Below are positions 22,658 to 32,569 of a DNA stretch of 64,000 nt, in pieces. Position numbers and translations under genes: made by a program. The notes below the pieces were generated by a model that saw only the letters and a list, made by a program, of their open reading frames with translations, was not told the DNA's origin and ran no database searches. Source of the DNA: Paraescarpia echinospica (Eukaryota; Annelida; Polychaeta; Sabellida; Siboglinidae); contig CM034541.1 in the NCBI GenBank assembly GCA_020002185.1, positions 52,170,343-52,234,342 of the forward strand, read 5' to 3'. Positions within the stretch are counted from its first letter, which is position 1; every line of letters starts with the position of its first letter.

Positions 22658-23490
22658 GTCCTTATACCTTCCTTTGTGGAAATTTCTCCTATACTGCTTT
22701 TACTATTCCTTTCTGATTTTACTTTGATGGTAAAATGTATCTGGTTGTGATCGCTACTCCCCAGTGGCTCACATATCTTGACATTGTCAAATAATTCATT
22801 CTGTGAGGACAAAACTATGTCTAACACATTCTCACCCCTGGTTGGTTCTAGCACATGTTGAGAAAGGAATGTATCTTGAACTAAAACTAAAAACTTGTGG
22901 TCCTCACTCCCCATACTCTGTAGAGATTTCCATTGTATATGCCCGTGGTTAAAATCCCCCATAATAATACAGTCCCGTTTGCTTACTTCCCTTATAGCGT
23001 TTTGTATTTTTTCATTCTCTTCTGTGCTTATGTTTGGACTTCGATAAACTAACCCAACTGTTAACGTTGAGTTTCCTGTAACTATGTTACACCAAACAGC
23101 TTCTTCGCAATCTGCTTCTCTTTCTAATTTTATTTCATAAGCCTGAATAGATTCTTTAATATATAAAATAACTCCACCTCCTTTTCTTCCTATTCTATCT
23201 TTTCTAAACATTACATATCCTGTCAGTCCCAATTCAGCATCTGATATATCGGTGGTGGTCCAGGATTCAGTTATACCTATTATATGAGGGTCAATATCTT
23301 CTACCATAATGTTTAGTTCATTTCTTTTGTTTACTATACTCCTTGCATTTAAACAAACATATTTATATCCAGCTTCAGAAGAGTTTTCCAGACTGTTATT
23401 TGCTGATTTATTTGTGCTGTCTTTATCTATGCCTCCATTTTCAGGCTTTTCTGTGAGTCCCCCCTGCGAATCTAGTTTAAATAGATGCAA
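22654..23490 (-). CDS. LINE ORF2, APE endonuclease domain
   Basis: The frame encodes an apurinic-endonuclease-like domain with the expected blocks in order: LNARS, GITESW, VYRSPN, GDFN and SDHNQIHF at the end. It nicks target DNA for target-primed reverse transcription (family knowledge). The first Met is well inside the domain, after LNARS. A frameshift near 22690 moves the continuing polyprotein into the next frame. Confidence 0.85.
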   Translation of the reverse strand: MHLFKLDSQGGLTEKPENGGIDKDSTNKSANNSLENSSEAGYKYVCLNARSIVNKRNELNIMVEDIDPHIIGITESWTTTDISDAELGLTGYVMFRKDRIGRKGGGVILYIKESIQAYEIKLEREADCEEAVWCNIVTGNSTLTVGLVYRSPNISTEENEKIQNAIREVSKRDCIIMGDFNHGHIQWKSLQSMGSEDHKFLVLVQDTFLSQHVLEPTRGENVLDIVLSSQNELFDNVKICEPLGSSDHNQIHFTIKVKSERNSKSSIGEISTKEGIRT

Positions 23491-24692
23491 CCTGTCCCAC
23501 TGTCAACAGATCGCAGCAGGTTCTCTGAGAAAACTGCTGCCCCCTTTCCACTAAGATGGAGGCCATCTCTCATGTACATATCTTCCCTCCCAACAAAGTA
23601 TCCCCATAAATCTGTGAATCCCACCCCCTCTTCTTCACACATCTGCTCAACTAGTGCGTTGATCGCCATCCTCTTGCAGTTTCTATACGTTGCCCCCCTT
23701 CCTCCCATTACTGGCAAAATTCCTGACAGAATAACCTGTTCAACTCTCGTCTTCTTTAGCTTCCTCACTAACTGTCTATACTTCTGTACTATCGCAGTTG
23801 TTCCCTCCCTGTCTGCATTATTTGTTCCTACATGTACCAGTATAGACCCCCCCTTGCCATGTCCCAATACCTTCTCTACCCTGTCAGTTACATGTTCAAT
23901 CCTAGCCCCCGGTAAACAAACAACGACGTCCTTCCCCTCGCTCAGTGTCTTGTCCGTCTTTCTCATAATGGAGTCGCCCATAAACACCCTCTCTTTCCTC
24001 ATTGCCCCCTCAATCACTGCCTTTGAATAGCTCCTTCTTCGGTTTGCATCTGTCTGGTTGTTGTCTTTCCCCCCTGTCATCTTCTCTCCTGTCACATTCT
24101 CTTCCGATCCATTCTTTCCTGTTGCTTTTTCTCTTGTCACCTTTCCTCCTGTCAGCATCCCTTTTATCGACTTCTCTTCTATCACATTTGCTCTCACATC
24201 CTTTCGTCCATTCATCTTTCGTCCCATCTCATTTTCCTCTCTCCTCTCCCGTCCCATCTTCCCTCCCTCCTTCTCTACGGTCACTTTCTTCCCTGTCACC
24301 TTCACGCTTGTCACGTTTTCTGTTGTCGATTTTCCAATTTCTTCCCCTCCAATCACCTTCCCTCCTCTCAATCTCCTTTCCTCAGTTTTCTTGCCCCTGC
24401 TATTCTCTTTCAGTCTTGCAGTATTCTCACCTCTCTCCCTGTCGTCTCTCTCCATTCGACCTGTTTCCTTTCTAATTTCCATCTCCATTCCCTTCACAAT
24501 ATCTGTCAACCTAACTATCTCCTTGTGCAGACACTCCACCTTCCAACACCAAATGCACTGAAAGGTGAATCCTTCCTCCATGGTTTCTGCCCATGACTTC
24601 CCACCGCCGGACAATGCTAAATCTACCCAGCTGTGGCAGTGAACGCACACCAAGTGTCGCTTTGCCTTGACTTGCCGCTTGCAAGGCGCCAT
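23472..24692 (-). CDS. LINE ORF1: PHD-like finger plus SGNH esterase
   Basis: An intact 406-residue frame starts at ATG (MAPCKRQ). Residues 16-50 have CVHCHSW and FQCIWCW, a Cys/His pattern like the PHD-type fingers of CR1-like ORF1 proteins. Residues 55-75 look helical. Residues 80-230 are a very charged Lys/Glu/Thr-rich linker with GGKVTREKATGK-type repeats. From about 239 a SGNH-hydrolase domain shows the catalytic blocks GDSIM, HVGTNN (about 287) and DGLHLS (about 376). ORF1 proteins with esterase domains bind element RNA and possibly membranes in some CR1-type families (known). The frame ends TTA AAC TAG, overlapping the ORF2 frame; see the frameshift entry. Confidence 0.85.
   Translation of the reverse strand: MAPCKRQVKAKRHLVCVHCHSWVDLALSGGGKSWAETMEEGFTFQCIWCWKVECLHKEIVRLTDIVKGMEMEIRKETGRMERDDRERGENTARLKENSRGKKTEERRLRGGKVIGGEEIGKSTTENVTSVKVTGKKVTVEKEGGKMGRERREENEMGRKMNGRKDVRANVIEEKSIKGMLTGGKVTREKATGKNGSEENVTGEKMTGGKDNNQTDANRRRSYSKAVIEGAMRKERVFMGDSIMRKTDKTLSEGKDVVVCLPGARIEHVTDRVEKVLGHGKGGSILVHVGTNNADREGTTAIVQKYRQLVRKLKKTRVEQVILSGILPVMGGRGATYRNCKRMAINALVEQMCEEEGVGFTDLWGYFVGREDMYMRDGLHLSGKGAAVFSENLLRSVDSGTGCIYLN
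23475..23481 (-). promoter_or_regulatory. putative -1 frameshift heptamer between LINE ORF1 and ORF2
   Basis: The minus strand reads TAT TTA AAC TAG in the ORF1 frame. T TTA AAC is a canonical X XXY YYZ slippery heptamer in the right phase, followed at once by the ORF1 stop. Slipping back one base continues with CTA GAT TCG in the ORF2 frame. ORF2 has no Met before its first endonuclease motif (LNARS), which argues for translation by frameshifting. A downstream RNA structure was not established. Confidence 0.6.
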
Positions 24693-25233
24693 ATCCCGAT
24701 CATAATTTATTTAATAACTAACTAACTTAGTCTTTATAAAGACTGTTTCCTGTGTACTACAGCACACTTTAGGTTACAAATTTCAATTACACAGCCTACT
24801 ATCGCCCTTGCTTAATTTTAATAACAATGCTACCTAATCAAAATATCTAGCAAGTACTGGCTTATACAGATATTATCTTATGTAAGTAGTTTGATGGTTA
24901 TTACTTTATCTCCTATATATTCTACCACATAATCAGGTTTGTTAAATCTTGTTTACAACTTTTCGAAGGCTAAGTGAGTTACCCTATTATCACTCACTAT
25001 ACTATGGTGTTCTAAAATACTTTAACTAACTAACTTTAAGCACAACTGCTACTCAATATATGTTTATTGCAACTTTATGAATTATATTAAGGCAAGAATA
25101 ATACTTATCAATCAGTAATTCCACTTGTTTATCAACGTTTCTGCACCACAAATTTCTACGATCTATCTCCGCCAAATATATCCGCCTAATGGAAATTAAA
25201 TGTCTTTCATTAATATAATTGTGTAGCAACTAG
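24693..25233 (-). other. LINE 5' region or Gypsy 3' flank, no gene
   Basis: AT-rich sequence between the LINE ORF1 start and the Gypsy coding remnant. It probably contains the LINE 5' UTR; the exact boundary with the older element could not be placed, and no LTR repeat was found. Confidence 0.4.
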
Positions 25234-26484
25234 CTAGAAACTAAAAGTCAATTCGCATTGTGTTACAAGTCCAAACGAAGTGGTGCACGACACACACGAG
25301 TCGATCTGCGCGGTTGCAGGTTTCTGCTGGATCGAGACGTCGTGTGCCGGTGCGGGACTCATCAGATACGATTCTTCAAGTTGTGCGCGGTTGTGCGGAG
25401 TTGTTGGAGTCATGGGCGTAGCTGCGCGTATCGGAACAGCTCGTATCGGAGTAGCTGGAGTAGTTGCTACCACATGGTTATTACGCAACGGTGTGGTCAC
25501 CTATTGACGTCGTAGTGCCTCGGAGTCCACTGACGTCGTCTCGCCAGTACGCCGTAAATGATCGACAGGGCAGTAGCGTAGTCTGTGACCAACACGAACA
25601 ATGTAGCGCATTGGCCCAAGTCGCCTAACGATCGAACCGAGTACGAACTTGATAATGTCATTGTCATAACAGTTCTTCACCCTCACCAACTGCATCGGAG
25701 TGAACTCTCGCATTGATGAGTGCCGGTCGTGATATTGCGCTTGGATGTCTTGCTTGTTCTGCACGTCCAACGTCAAGTTTGGCTTCAACAAAGTGAGGCG
25801 AGTACGAAGCTGTCTTTTCAGGAATTGCTCCGCTGGAGTACGACCTGTGACAGCGTGCGGAGTTGTGCGATACGTTAGCAGAAAGCTCTGCAGTCTCTGA
25901 CTTTCCGAAACACCAGATTTGTTATACAGTGCGTGTTTGTGTAACACTGACTTCAAGATCTGTATAAATCTTTCCACCTGCCCATTGCTGGCTGGGTGAT
26001 ATGTCATAGTGATGTCATAGTCGTACGTCATTAGGATGAGTGCCCATCTCTGAAGTCTCAAAGCGGCAAGCGTCGGAACCCCTTTCTTTGGCCCGAGAAT
26101 GGTCGTGAGAGATTTATGGTCAGTGATGAGGCTAAACTTTCGACCATAGATGTACCTGTGGAATTTCTTCACCCCATAAATTATGCTCAGAGCCTCCTTT
26201 TCAATTTGAGCATAATTACGTTCGCTTGTCGTCAATTTTCGTGAGTTGAAAGCGATTTGTCTCTCTGTGCCGTCTGCCATAATGTGCGACAATACTGCAC
26301 CAACCCCGTGTGCAGAGGCATCACATGCCAACACCAATGTTTTGTGCGGATCGTAATGCACCAGCACATTGTCACCTGTTAACTGCTCTTTGATCGTCTT
26401 CACTGCCGCGTCACAATCAGGCGTCCAGAGCCACTCAGCATCAGCTCGCAGTAGGCTGTGCAATGGAGTCAAGGTAGTAGACAA
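25234..26484 (-). pseudogene. Gypsy RNase H joined in frame to integrase C-terminus
   Basis: The frame encodes the RT connection and RNase H (LACDASAHGVGAVLSH, EKEALSIIYGVKKFHRY, ITDHKSL), then passes directly from MTYDYDITM into TYHPASNGQVERF, which belongs to the third catalytic block of integrase. The integrase HHCC domain and first two catalytic Asp are missing, so a deletion has fused the two enzymes. The frame stops at TAG 25501 and then continues open for 88 codons to 25234. Confidence 0.85.
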
Positions 26485-26881
26485 TTATTTTAGAAACTTG
26501 CCATAGTAGTTGACGATACCGAGATACTGTCTTAACTCAGTCACGTTTGCTAGCACTTTGGCATTCCTGATTGCTTCAACACGGTCTGCGATAGGTTGAA
26601 TCCCGATTGCATCAATCTTGTGACCTAAATACTCGATTTCATTCGTTAAGAAGGTACATTTAGTACGCTTTGCTCGGATTCCGTGCTTTTCAAGCCGTTG
26701 AAGTACAGTCTCCAGTCTCTGAAGATGTTCTGCCTCAGAACCAGCATTCCCTGCAATACCTGGTCCATCACATTCTGAAACACGAGTGGCGCTGTCTTGA
26801 TTCCATACGGCAGTCTTGTTGGTTAGAATAGACCCTTCGTCGTGTTTATTGTCAGATAGTGTCTCGAATTCTCGTCTACTT

Positions 26882-27193
26882 TCAGCTGATTGAATGCGTT
26901 TGAGAGGTCATATTTGGTAAATGCCTTACCACCAACGAGTGTACTAAAATATCATCAGCGGTTGGTAGAGGATAGGGTGTGTCCTCCACAACCTTGTTGA
27001 TCGATACCTTGAGATCACTGCAGATGCGTACGTTACCATCTGGTTTAGGAACAATCACCACCGGCGACGCCCACTCTGCTCGTTCGACCTTCTTCAAGAT
27101 GCTCGCAGCAACTTGCTTGTCGAGCTCTTTGTTGACCGACGCGCAAAGAGTATGGTACAGGTCTCGCTTTATGAAATATTGGAGCCGCATCAT
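26882..27193 (-). pseudogene. Gypsy reverse transcriptase fragment
   Basis: The frame contains EWASPVVIVPKPDGNVRIC and DTPYPLPTADDIL, the conserved fingers/palm start of Gypsy RT. It shifts out of frame after LVHSLV, and the continuing palm can be followed only in pieces down to about 26490. Confidence 0.85.
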
Positions 27194-28478
27194 CTTTCAA
27201 TGTGATGTGTGCTTTGAATGGCGTCATTTCACCGTACCCGTCTGCAAAAACATCTTTGCTTTTCCCAAGGAGTCTCTCCAAACTGCGATCACCTTTGCGT
27301 TCGACATGAAGCATTTCTTCCCAGTTGAGTTTAATCCTCTCCATCCAGTTTCGCCCAAAAAGAGACGTGCGTCTCCCTTCGGCTACAAGTAATGGCAGTT
27401 GGCATTCTTGCCCACCGTACTTGGCGTTCACGGTAATTTCCCCAAGAAGTTCAATACAATGTCCTGTGTACCCTCTCAATTTTGCTGTGGAGCCACTCAA
27501 CACGACAGACTGGAAGAACTTCGTGTAAGTTTCTTCGCTAATGATGGAGACCGAAGACGCAGTGTCCACAGTGAAAGAGATTGGCGTACCATTGACGTCT
27601 ACTTCGACTTTTAGTTCGTCACTGCCAACAACATTTACTGAAGAAACATCGCTCACTTCATACAAAGCTTCATCATCCTCATTGAAGATGTGATTGGTTC
27701 TACCACTACGTTTCTGTCTGTAACTACCGCGGAACTCTGTCTTTGAGCTTCCTCTATTGCGGCAGGCCTTTGCGACATGGCCAATATTGTTACAGCTGAA
27801 GCATTTAGCATTTTTGAAGCGACATGCGTCCGCTTGATGCTTGCCATGGCAACGGTAACACTTTTGATCAGTGTCAAAATGAGAAGCAGCTCTTGGTTTA
27901 ACAAATCTGCGTGGTTGTTGTTTGACAGCATTGACTGATGAATGCGCATGTATAAGTTTACTGCCCGGACGTGCCATGTCCATTTGAATGCTAATTTCGC
28001 AAACACGTTTCCACAACAAATCATGTTCTGCCAACAGCCGATTGCGAACGGCCTCCTCCTTGACACCCACAACTAACCGGTTTCTAAGCCTTTTGTTTAG
28101 TTGATCTTCGTCACCAAAGGCGCAATTAATGCTAAGCTTTTTTAAAGCTACGACATAGTCCGAAATAGACTCGTTCTCCGCTTTGTCGCGCGTATCAAAC
28201 TGATAACTCGATATGACCTCGTTTTCACCCGACTGGTAATGCCTAATAAGCATGCCTGTTAAGTCTGCATATGACGTAGTAGTTATGTCATTTAGTGTGC
28301 ACAAAGACATCAACAAGTCGACAGCCTGCGACCCGACTATTGCAATTAGCACATCCATTGTTTGATCTTCCGCTATTTTATTTACTCTCAGCCACGCATC
28401 AAGTCGTCGCTTGTACGTCTGCCAATTATCATGGCCTGGTTAAAATTCCTTTATTGAGCCGATAATAGCGGTAGCCAT
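27045..28478 (-). pseudogene. Gypsy gag-protease-RT start
   Basis: From the ATG at 28478 the frame has a TAA at codon 13, then stays open to 27045. It encodes a gag-like helical region, two CCHC knuckles (CYRCHGKHQADAC and CFSCNNIGHVAKAC), a retropepsin with FTVDTASSVSII (catalytic Asp present, the usual DTG/DSG turn altered to DTA) and the start of RT around ARPVPYSLR. A frameshift then moves RT to another frame. Confidence 0.85.
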
Positions 28479-29040
28479 ATTGTTGATTTTAGCACTTCAA
28501 CAACTGTAGTTCAATCAAAGACAAAGTTCGCAGAACCTCTATTATAACTTGAAACTGTAGTGAATATGCCTACTATCCACCATATGAGAAGAATCAACGT
28601 TATTTTCTTTTCCTGCTGAACTGAACTACCAGTGTCAATGTATCTTGTCAATTGTCATCACGCCCAGAAGTGCACGCCAGCAGCCATGTGAAATTTGCGA
28701 AGCACGTGGCAGCTGTCAGTTTCGACTGCGCCAGTGGCGACTCAGCGGCGGCGGCCTTCTTATCTACTAACATTCTTAGAGTTGGAACGGGCTCACTGAA
28801 TTCGTTCCGCCCGCTGCATGTTGACAGTTCACGGATGTTTTCCTTCCCATTTCATCCTCATCGCCAAATTGCTGTGTATGTGACTGTCTAGTGTCATATT
28901 ACGAAGCGTGTGACAGAAGGCATATAACAAATTTATTAGCCAACCAACCGGGCACCGGAACCGGAACTCCTGTTCGGCCCAGATACCAGTATATACAGTA
29001 TCGTACCAATGATGCCAATTCGGCCCATTGCATATATCAC
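28479..29040. other. flank between Gypsy and RTE-like remnants
   Basis: No gene is seen. The segment 28640-28830 is GC-richer and might be part of a lost LTR, but no second copy lies in the window. Confidence 0.35.
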
Positions 29041-30075
29041 ATATGGGTCGTGATCCATGGTTTACGAGCAGTTTTGACATGGCCGATGGTAATTTCAGTG
29101 GCTTGGGATACCTCTGATTTGAAAGTATTCCATCAGTCTTCAATATCTGTTTCGTCGAGAGAAGCAAGCGAGCTAAAACTGTTAGAGATCTCAATGGCAT
29201 AGGCATTTTGAATATTTGGTTCACAGAGAAGACTAGTTTTATACCGCGGTGCAGGTTTGCATTTGGCAGGCGTTTTCAGTTTGAGTTTGAGCTTGGCAAT
29301 CAGTAGGCGATGATCAGTGTCGGAGAGTTCAGCACCACGATAAGTACGGCAATTGTGTATTGATGAGAACCACTGGCGATTTATTATGATGTAATCAATC
29401 ATCTTCTTCGTCCTGCCATTATTGCTGTACCACGCGTATTGGTGGATCTCTCTACGAGGGAACCAGGTGTTTGCTATGGCGAGGCCATTTGAGAAGGACG
29501 TTTGAAGAAGTCGTTCACCGTTGTCATTTGTTTCGTCTGGAGAGATGGGCCCAATAACATTGTGCCAGAGGTTTCTTGAAGCAGACGATGTGGAGACAGT
29601 TGCATTGAGATCGCCGAGAACGAGAGTGACGTTATGACGGCTAACGGTCGAGAGAGTGTCCGAGAGTGATTAATAAAATCTGTCTTTGTCAGCATCGGAG
29701 GCCACATTAGTTGGAGCGTAACACACAATGACAGTCAACTTGCCACGTCGATGATGCAGACGACCCTTGAGGAGGCGAGACGAAATGGGCTCCCTGTTAA
29801 TGAGGGCATCGTATGACTTCAGATTGAGGGCTAGGGCGACACCCTGAGAACGACAGTCAGGGCCAGACCAGAGGACGGTGTAGCCATCGATTGTTTGCTC
29901 GCCAATCAAAGGCCAGTGAGTTTCTGTGAGGCCTGCAAGACTAATGTTGTACTTCTTTAGTTCTCTTGATAGGAGATAGGTTGTGCATGGAGTGTTGAGT
30001 GTCAACACATTCCACGTAGCTATTCGAGTGTGTTTGCGTAGGTCAATATCGTGTCCGTAATCATGTCAGTTGGCG
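29041..30075 (-). mobile_element. RTE-like LINE fragment A, endonuclease region
   Basis: Minus-strand frames with frameshifts encode an APE domain of the type annotated in many genomes as craniofacial development protein 2-like: ATWNVLTLNTP, GLTETHWP, ARL-type HHRRGKLTVIVCYAP, GDLNATVS in a shifted frame, then MIDYIIINRQW and DTDHRLLIAKLKL. It is cut off after KPWIT near 29041. Fragment B at 42285-44200 is a second copy. Confidence 0.8.
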
Positions 30076-30339
30076 ATTCGAGGTCGATTCCGTAGACTGT
30101 CCGATCGTAAAGAATTTAATGTGACTTGTATAACCGAAGGTGCTTGTACTGGGTTGGTCAGGCCCCAATATGCATTTCACCAGGATGCCGAGTTAGGGCA
30201 TCGCTGGCTAAGGTGAGATAAGGTTAGCAGTACATGGGCGGGTCATCATAGACCAGGTGATGACCGTTACAAGGCCCACGCACTTCCAGTGGCACGAACG
30301 TGGACGTCTCCCACCACCACCACCATGGTAGAATTGAGC

Positions 30340-30600
30340 ATTGAGTAATATCTTTTTAAGGACATGTATAATTATCTGGTGTAAATTATAAATCTGCGAT
30401 GTCAGAATCGAATTAAGTTTCTGTAATTGCGATGATTTTTGGATCTTCTTCAGATTTTGTTATTAACTCGTGTTTTGTTTCTTGGATTTGACTCTGAGTG
30501 GTCTTGCTCTTTTTTCGTTTCGTTCTGACAGTACTTATGATTTGTGCATGTGGACATCCTATGTCCTGGAAGAGTTTGTTGTTATTGGACCATGGGGTCA
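30340..30600 (-). mobile_element. short LINE endonuclease fragment
   Basis: The minus strand encodes HELITKSEEDPKIIAITET followed, with stops, by FDSDIADL and FTPDNYTC. This is the N-terminal part of an APE domain from a LINE family different from the RTE-like copies. The piece between 30075 and 30340 shows nothing. Confidence 0.5.
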
Positions 30601-30639
30601 TGGGGAGATGACAATAACCCCTTTTTAGTCCAACATTTC

Positions 30640-31260
30640 CGATGGTGACGATTTTGCATTTCTCATATATTGCGTATGCTCATTTGGCCGATGAGGCCAA
30701 TGCGGGACTTGCGTGGTCGTCCACAATGGGGGCAGGGGTGGACAACTGATGGCTCAGTCGCTGTGGACGTGAAGAAGTGGTTGAAGAGAACTAGGGCAAT
30801 CACGCATCCCTGCTTGACGCCGTTGGAGATTGTGATCGGGGCAGAGACGTCTCCATTCGAGAGGACGAAGCCAGTCATGTCGTCGTGAAATAGGCGGATT
30901 ATATTCAGGAATTTTATTGGGCAGCCATGCTTTGCCAGGATGATCCAGAGGGCCTTCCTGTTGACTGTATCAAAGGCCTGTTGTTAGGTTTATGAACATA
31001 GTGTACAGTTTCATGTTTTGCTCAATGCGTTTTATTCACAACTCAAACAGGCAGGTTTTCTTCGGAGATGCTGTTAAACAGGCGCTGCAGAACGACGCGA
31101 GCCAAAATCTTCCCGTCGATAGAGAAAAGAGTAATGCCTCGGTAGTTTCCGCAGTCGGCTTTACTGGTACAGGCAGCCCATCGCTAGAGCAAACTGGCGT
31201 CGATGCCACTGACAAGTGTTCTGAGTGCAGTGAGATGACGACAAATGGACGGAAGCATTA
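30640..31260 (-). mobile_element. RTE-like LINE fragment C, RT pieces
   Basis: Degenerate minus-strand pieces encode NYRGITLFSIDGKILARV, then KALWIILAKHGCP and MTGFVLSNGDVSAPITISN with GVKQGC. The frame then jumps to a CPHCGRPRKSRIGLIGQ segment, like the Cys-rich end of this LINE family, so the RT centre including the catalytic site is deleted. Confidence 0.65.
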
Positions 31261-32569
31261 GACTCCTTTCACTAGCAAAACTAAGCACTAGGTAAACATT
31301 CAAGACAGTGACTGAGTGCTGACAGTGAGTGTGATGTGTCGGCCATGTATGAGACGTCAGTGAGTGAAATGTTGAGCATGTCTATTCGTTGTGCTTCAAC
31401 CTGCTTACAACCTTTTAGTGATGTTTGTAACCACACACTCCCCAGCCCGACAGTTTGTCAGTCAGACAGACCGGTGCAAGCCAGGTTTGCGAATTAGCGA
31501 AACAAGTTGGGCGAGAGTCGCATAGTGAGTGTGATGGACCTAAGCTTCAGGGAGAATGAGGAAAGAGAGGTGTTGCACGCAAGACATACGTCTTATGTAG
31601 GCAGCGCGGTTTTACTAACTCACTCCTGCCTGCCATAGCACGCACAGACAATCAACCATATTGAGCTGCTATATGAACACGCTCGAACCTGTGGACAGTC
31701 TACTGTCACCCACAAATCATAATATTATAGCGAGGCGTCCTATCATACGTCGCATGGTATATATATATATATATACCATATGCGACGTCTGATATATATA
31801 TATATATACGTATATATATGTATATAAACATTTACATTTACATTACGTAATTCTGTGCCCTTTGATAATAGGTAAATGGAACGGCTCGTTATTTTTGTTC
31901 AAAAATGCAAACGTTTGCACAATGTATGTTCTAGGGTAATAATTGATGGTACGAATTGTACGAAACAAACTCCATGTTGAACTTCAGCCTAGGAGATAGT
32001 TAAATAAATATTAAGAGTCCACTGAGACACACATATATTAGATCAACTGAGTCCACTGCGACACACGAAGAGAAGCTTCAAATTTAAGAGAACAATTAGG
32101 TGTGGATAGTAAGTGCTACAAAAAGGAAGATGGTGGAATTGTGATATCAAATCGATGTTATAATAGACACACACGCAGGGGACAGAGTCACTAAGAATAA
32201 ACAAGATTGATGTGGCTATGAGAAAAGAACGATGAAAAGACTCGGTGATGTGACACCAAAGATAAAGCAACCATAGAGAGAGAAATTGGGGATTAAATAG
32301 CAGATGAACACTTTTTATTGATATCGGTGGAAATATTGGAAAACAGGAAAGAAAGGCAATAGATACATCAGGTATTCACAAAACATGGTAGAGTTCCTCG
32401 ACAATTAGTGCAACTCGTTGTCATTTTAGTGTTGTCATAACTTGCGTATTTAAAAAAGCACATACGTTGTTTGTGTGGTGAATCATCATACCATACGGTA
32501 TTTGTCGTACCAAAAATGGTAGTTATAATTGAGTCTCACTCGCTGGACCATTGTCGACACTTGTTTCAG
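31261..32569. other. intergenic or upstream intron of the channel gene
   Basis: No exon could be supported; I looked for a first transmembrane segment and a FPAVTICN-type motif of DEG/ENaC channels and did not find one. An AT palindrome lies at 31750-31790. Confidence 0.45.
31750..31830. repeat. (AT)n palindrome
   Basis: CGTCGCATGGTATATAT is followed by its inverted copy ending ATATGCGACG, then further (AT)n runs. It can fold into a long hairpin. Confidence 0.7.

Larger units (their letters stand above)
21131..24692 (-). mobile_element. CR1-like LINE, near full coding length
   Basis: Read on the minus strand it holds ORF1 (24692-23472), the APE endonuclease part of ORF2 (from 23490), a linker region and a reverse transcriptase down to about 21272. 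After FNFGKC the sequence departs from the copy at 32962-33987, so the 3' end is replaced or rearranged. Its RT is about as close as recent copies of one family. Several frameshifts in ORF2 occur in homopolymer runs. It lies immediately 3' of the Gypsy remnant and may have truncated it. Confidence 0.85.
25234..28478 (-). mobile_element. defective Gypsy LTR retrotransposon, coding remnant
   Basis: Minus-strand gag, protease, reverse transcriptase, RNase H and the end of integrase occur in Gypsy order. Defects include an in-frame TAA at 28440-28442 just after the start, frameshifts in RT, loss of the N-terminal two thirds of integrase and an in-frame TAG at 25501-25503. I could not find paired LTRs in the flanks. 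Confidence 0.85.

Noticed and set aside
23485..24561. Plus-strand Ser/Pro/Phe-rich frames opposite the LINE ORF1
   Set aside because: They are the antisense shadow of the charged ORF1 linker.
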